From: Plectrocnemia conspersa
Taxonomy: Eukaryota > Arthropoda > Insecta > Trichoptera > Polycentropodidae
DNA length: 64,000 nucleotides
Assembly: GCA_009617715.1 (NCBI GenBank)
Contig: VTFK01000325.1
Span: forward strand, 62,001 to 126,000
Reading direction: 5' to 3'
Shown here piece after piece: positions 63,861-64,000 of this stretch (within the stretch, counting starts at the first letter, position 1; every line of letters starts with the position of its first letter). The notes under the pieces were generated by a model. That model ran no database searches. It was not told the DNA's origin and saw nothing but the letters and a program-made list of their open reading frames with translations. Made by a program: the position numbers and the translations under genes.

Positions 63861-64000
63861 AAGGCAAATGTCAGTTAATTCGGGCGTTTAATGGCGCTCT
63901 AACCGAGCGTCACGTTTAGGAATTCCGCATGTCTTGACGTTGTAATTGTATACACGCTTGCGCCGCGAGGGTCGCTCAGGAAGTTACTCGAACATTTGAA
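63861..64000. other. start of a GC-richer island cut by the window edge
   Basis: CG words rise toward the right edge. The island probably continues outside the window. Confidence 0.35.

Overview
This is insect nuclear DNA, very AT-rich, with one intact protein-coding gene and a large non-coding remainder. The insect assignment rests on that gene, a five-exon member of the takeout/juvenile-hormone-binding-protein (JHBP) family, which is typical of arthropods. It is supported by the set of decayed transposons: CR1-like and jockey-like non-LTR retrotransposons, hAT, mariner and MITEs. The order cannot be fixed from the sequence alone. Lepidoptera is a reasonable guess but only a guess.

Layout. 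1-0.9 kb is a GC-richer island. The takeout-like gene lies at 1.44-2.73 kb on the minus strand, with all splice junctions and phases consistent, giving a 241-residue secreted protein. The rest is gene desert: AT-rich filler broken by GC-richer islands of 200-1400 bp (for example 4.2-4.6, 8.0-8.4, 12.5-13.1, 15.2-15.7, 25.6-25.9, 35.5-36.0, 39.3-39.6, 45.1-46.5, 50.6-51.0, 57.2-57.7, 58.6-59.6 and 62.6-63.0 kb). These have no convincing coding potential and look like regulatory DNA. Two plus-strand sites (19.23 and 61.04 kb) have a strong polypyrimidine 3' splice site fused directly to a 5' splice site (AG|GT), the layout of recursive-splicing 'ratchet points'. This raises the possibility that much of the window is one very long intron of a plus-strand gene, with the takeout-like gene nested in or beside it.

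Mobile DNA. There are two related 5'-truncated CR1-like LINEs (4.7-6.1 and 41.4-43.7 kb, both minus), a jockey-like LINE scrap (49.3-49.6 kb), an internally deleted hAT element with an exact 8-bp target duplication (22.12-23.59 kb), and a second hAT-type element with CGAGTA-rich ends (55.45-56.58 kb). A mariner pseudogene (52.4-53.3 kb) is interrupted by a 237-bp hAT-type MITE, and a second MITE copy sits at 37.63-37.90 kb. There is also a mariner/IS630-like remnant (57.9-58.3 kb), an unclassified element with terminal inverted repeats (39.87-40.87 kb), and several local duplications.

The most unusual structure is at about 36.1-37.3 kb. It is a run of related, regularly placed foldback units, each about 80 nt with arms of about 35 nt and a short loop. 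The last is almost perfectly paired, and its arm differences are mostly G:U pairs when read on the plus strand. It looks like a locally duplicated, fast-evolving cluster of microRNA-like or hairpin-RNA precursors. A second, unrelated miRNA-sized hairpin lies at 8726-8795.
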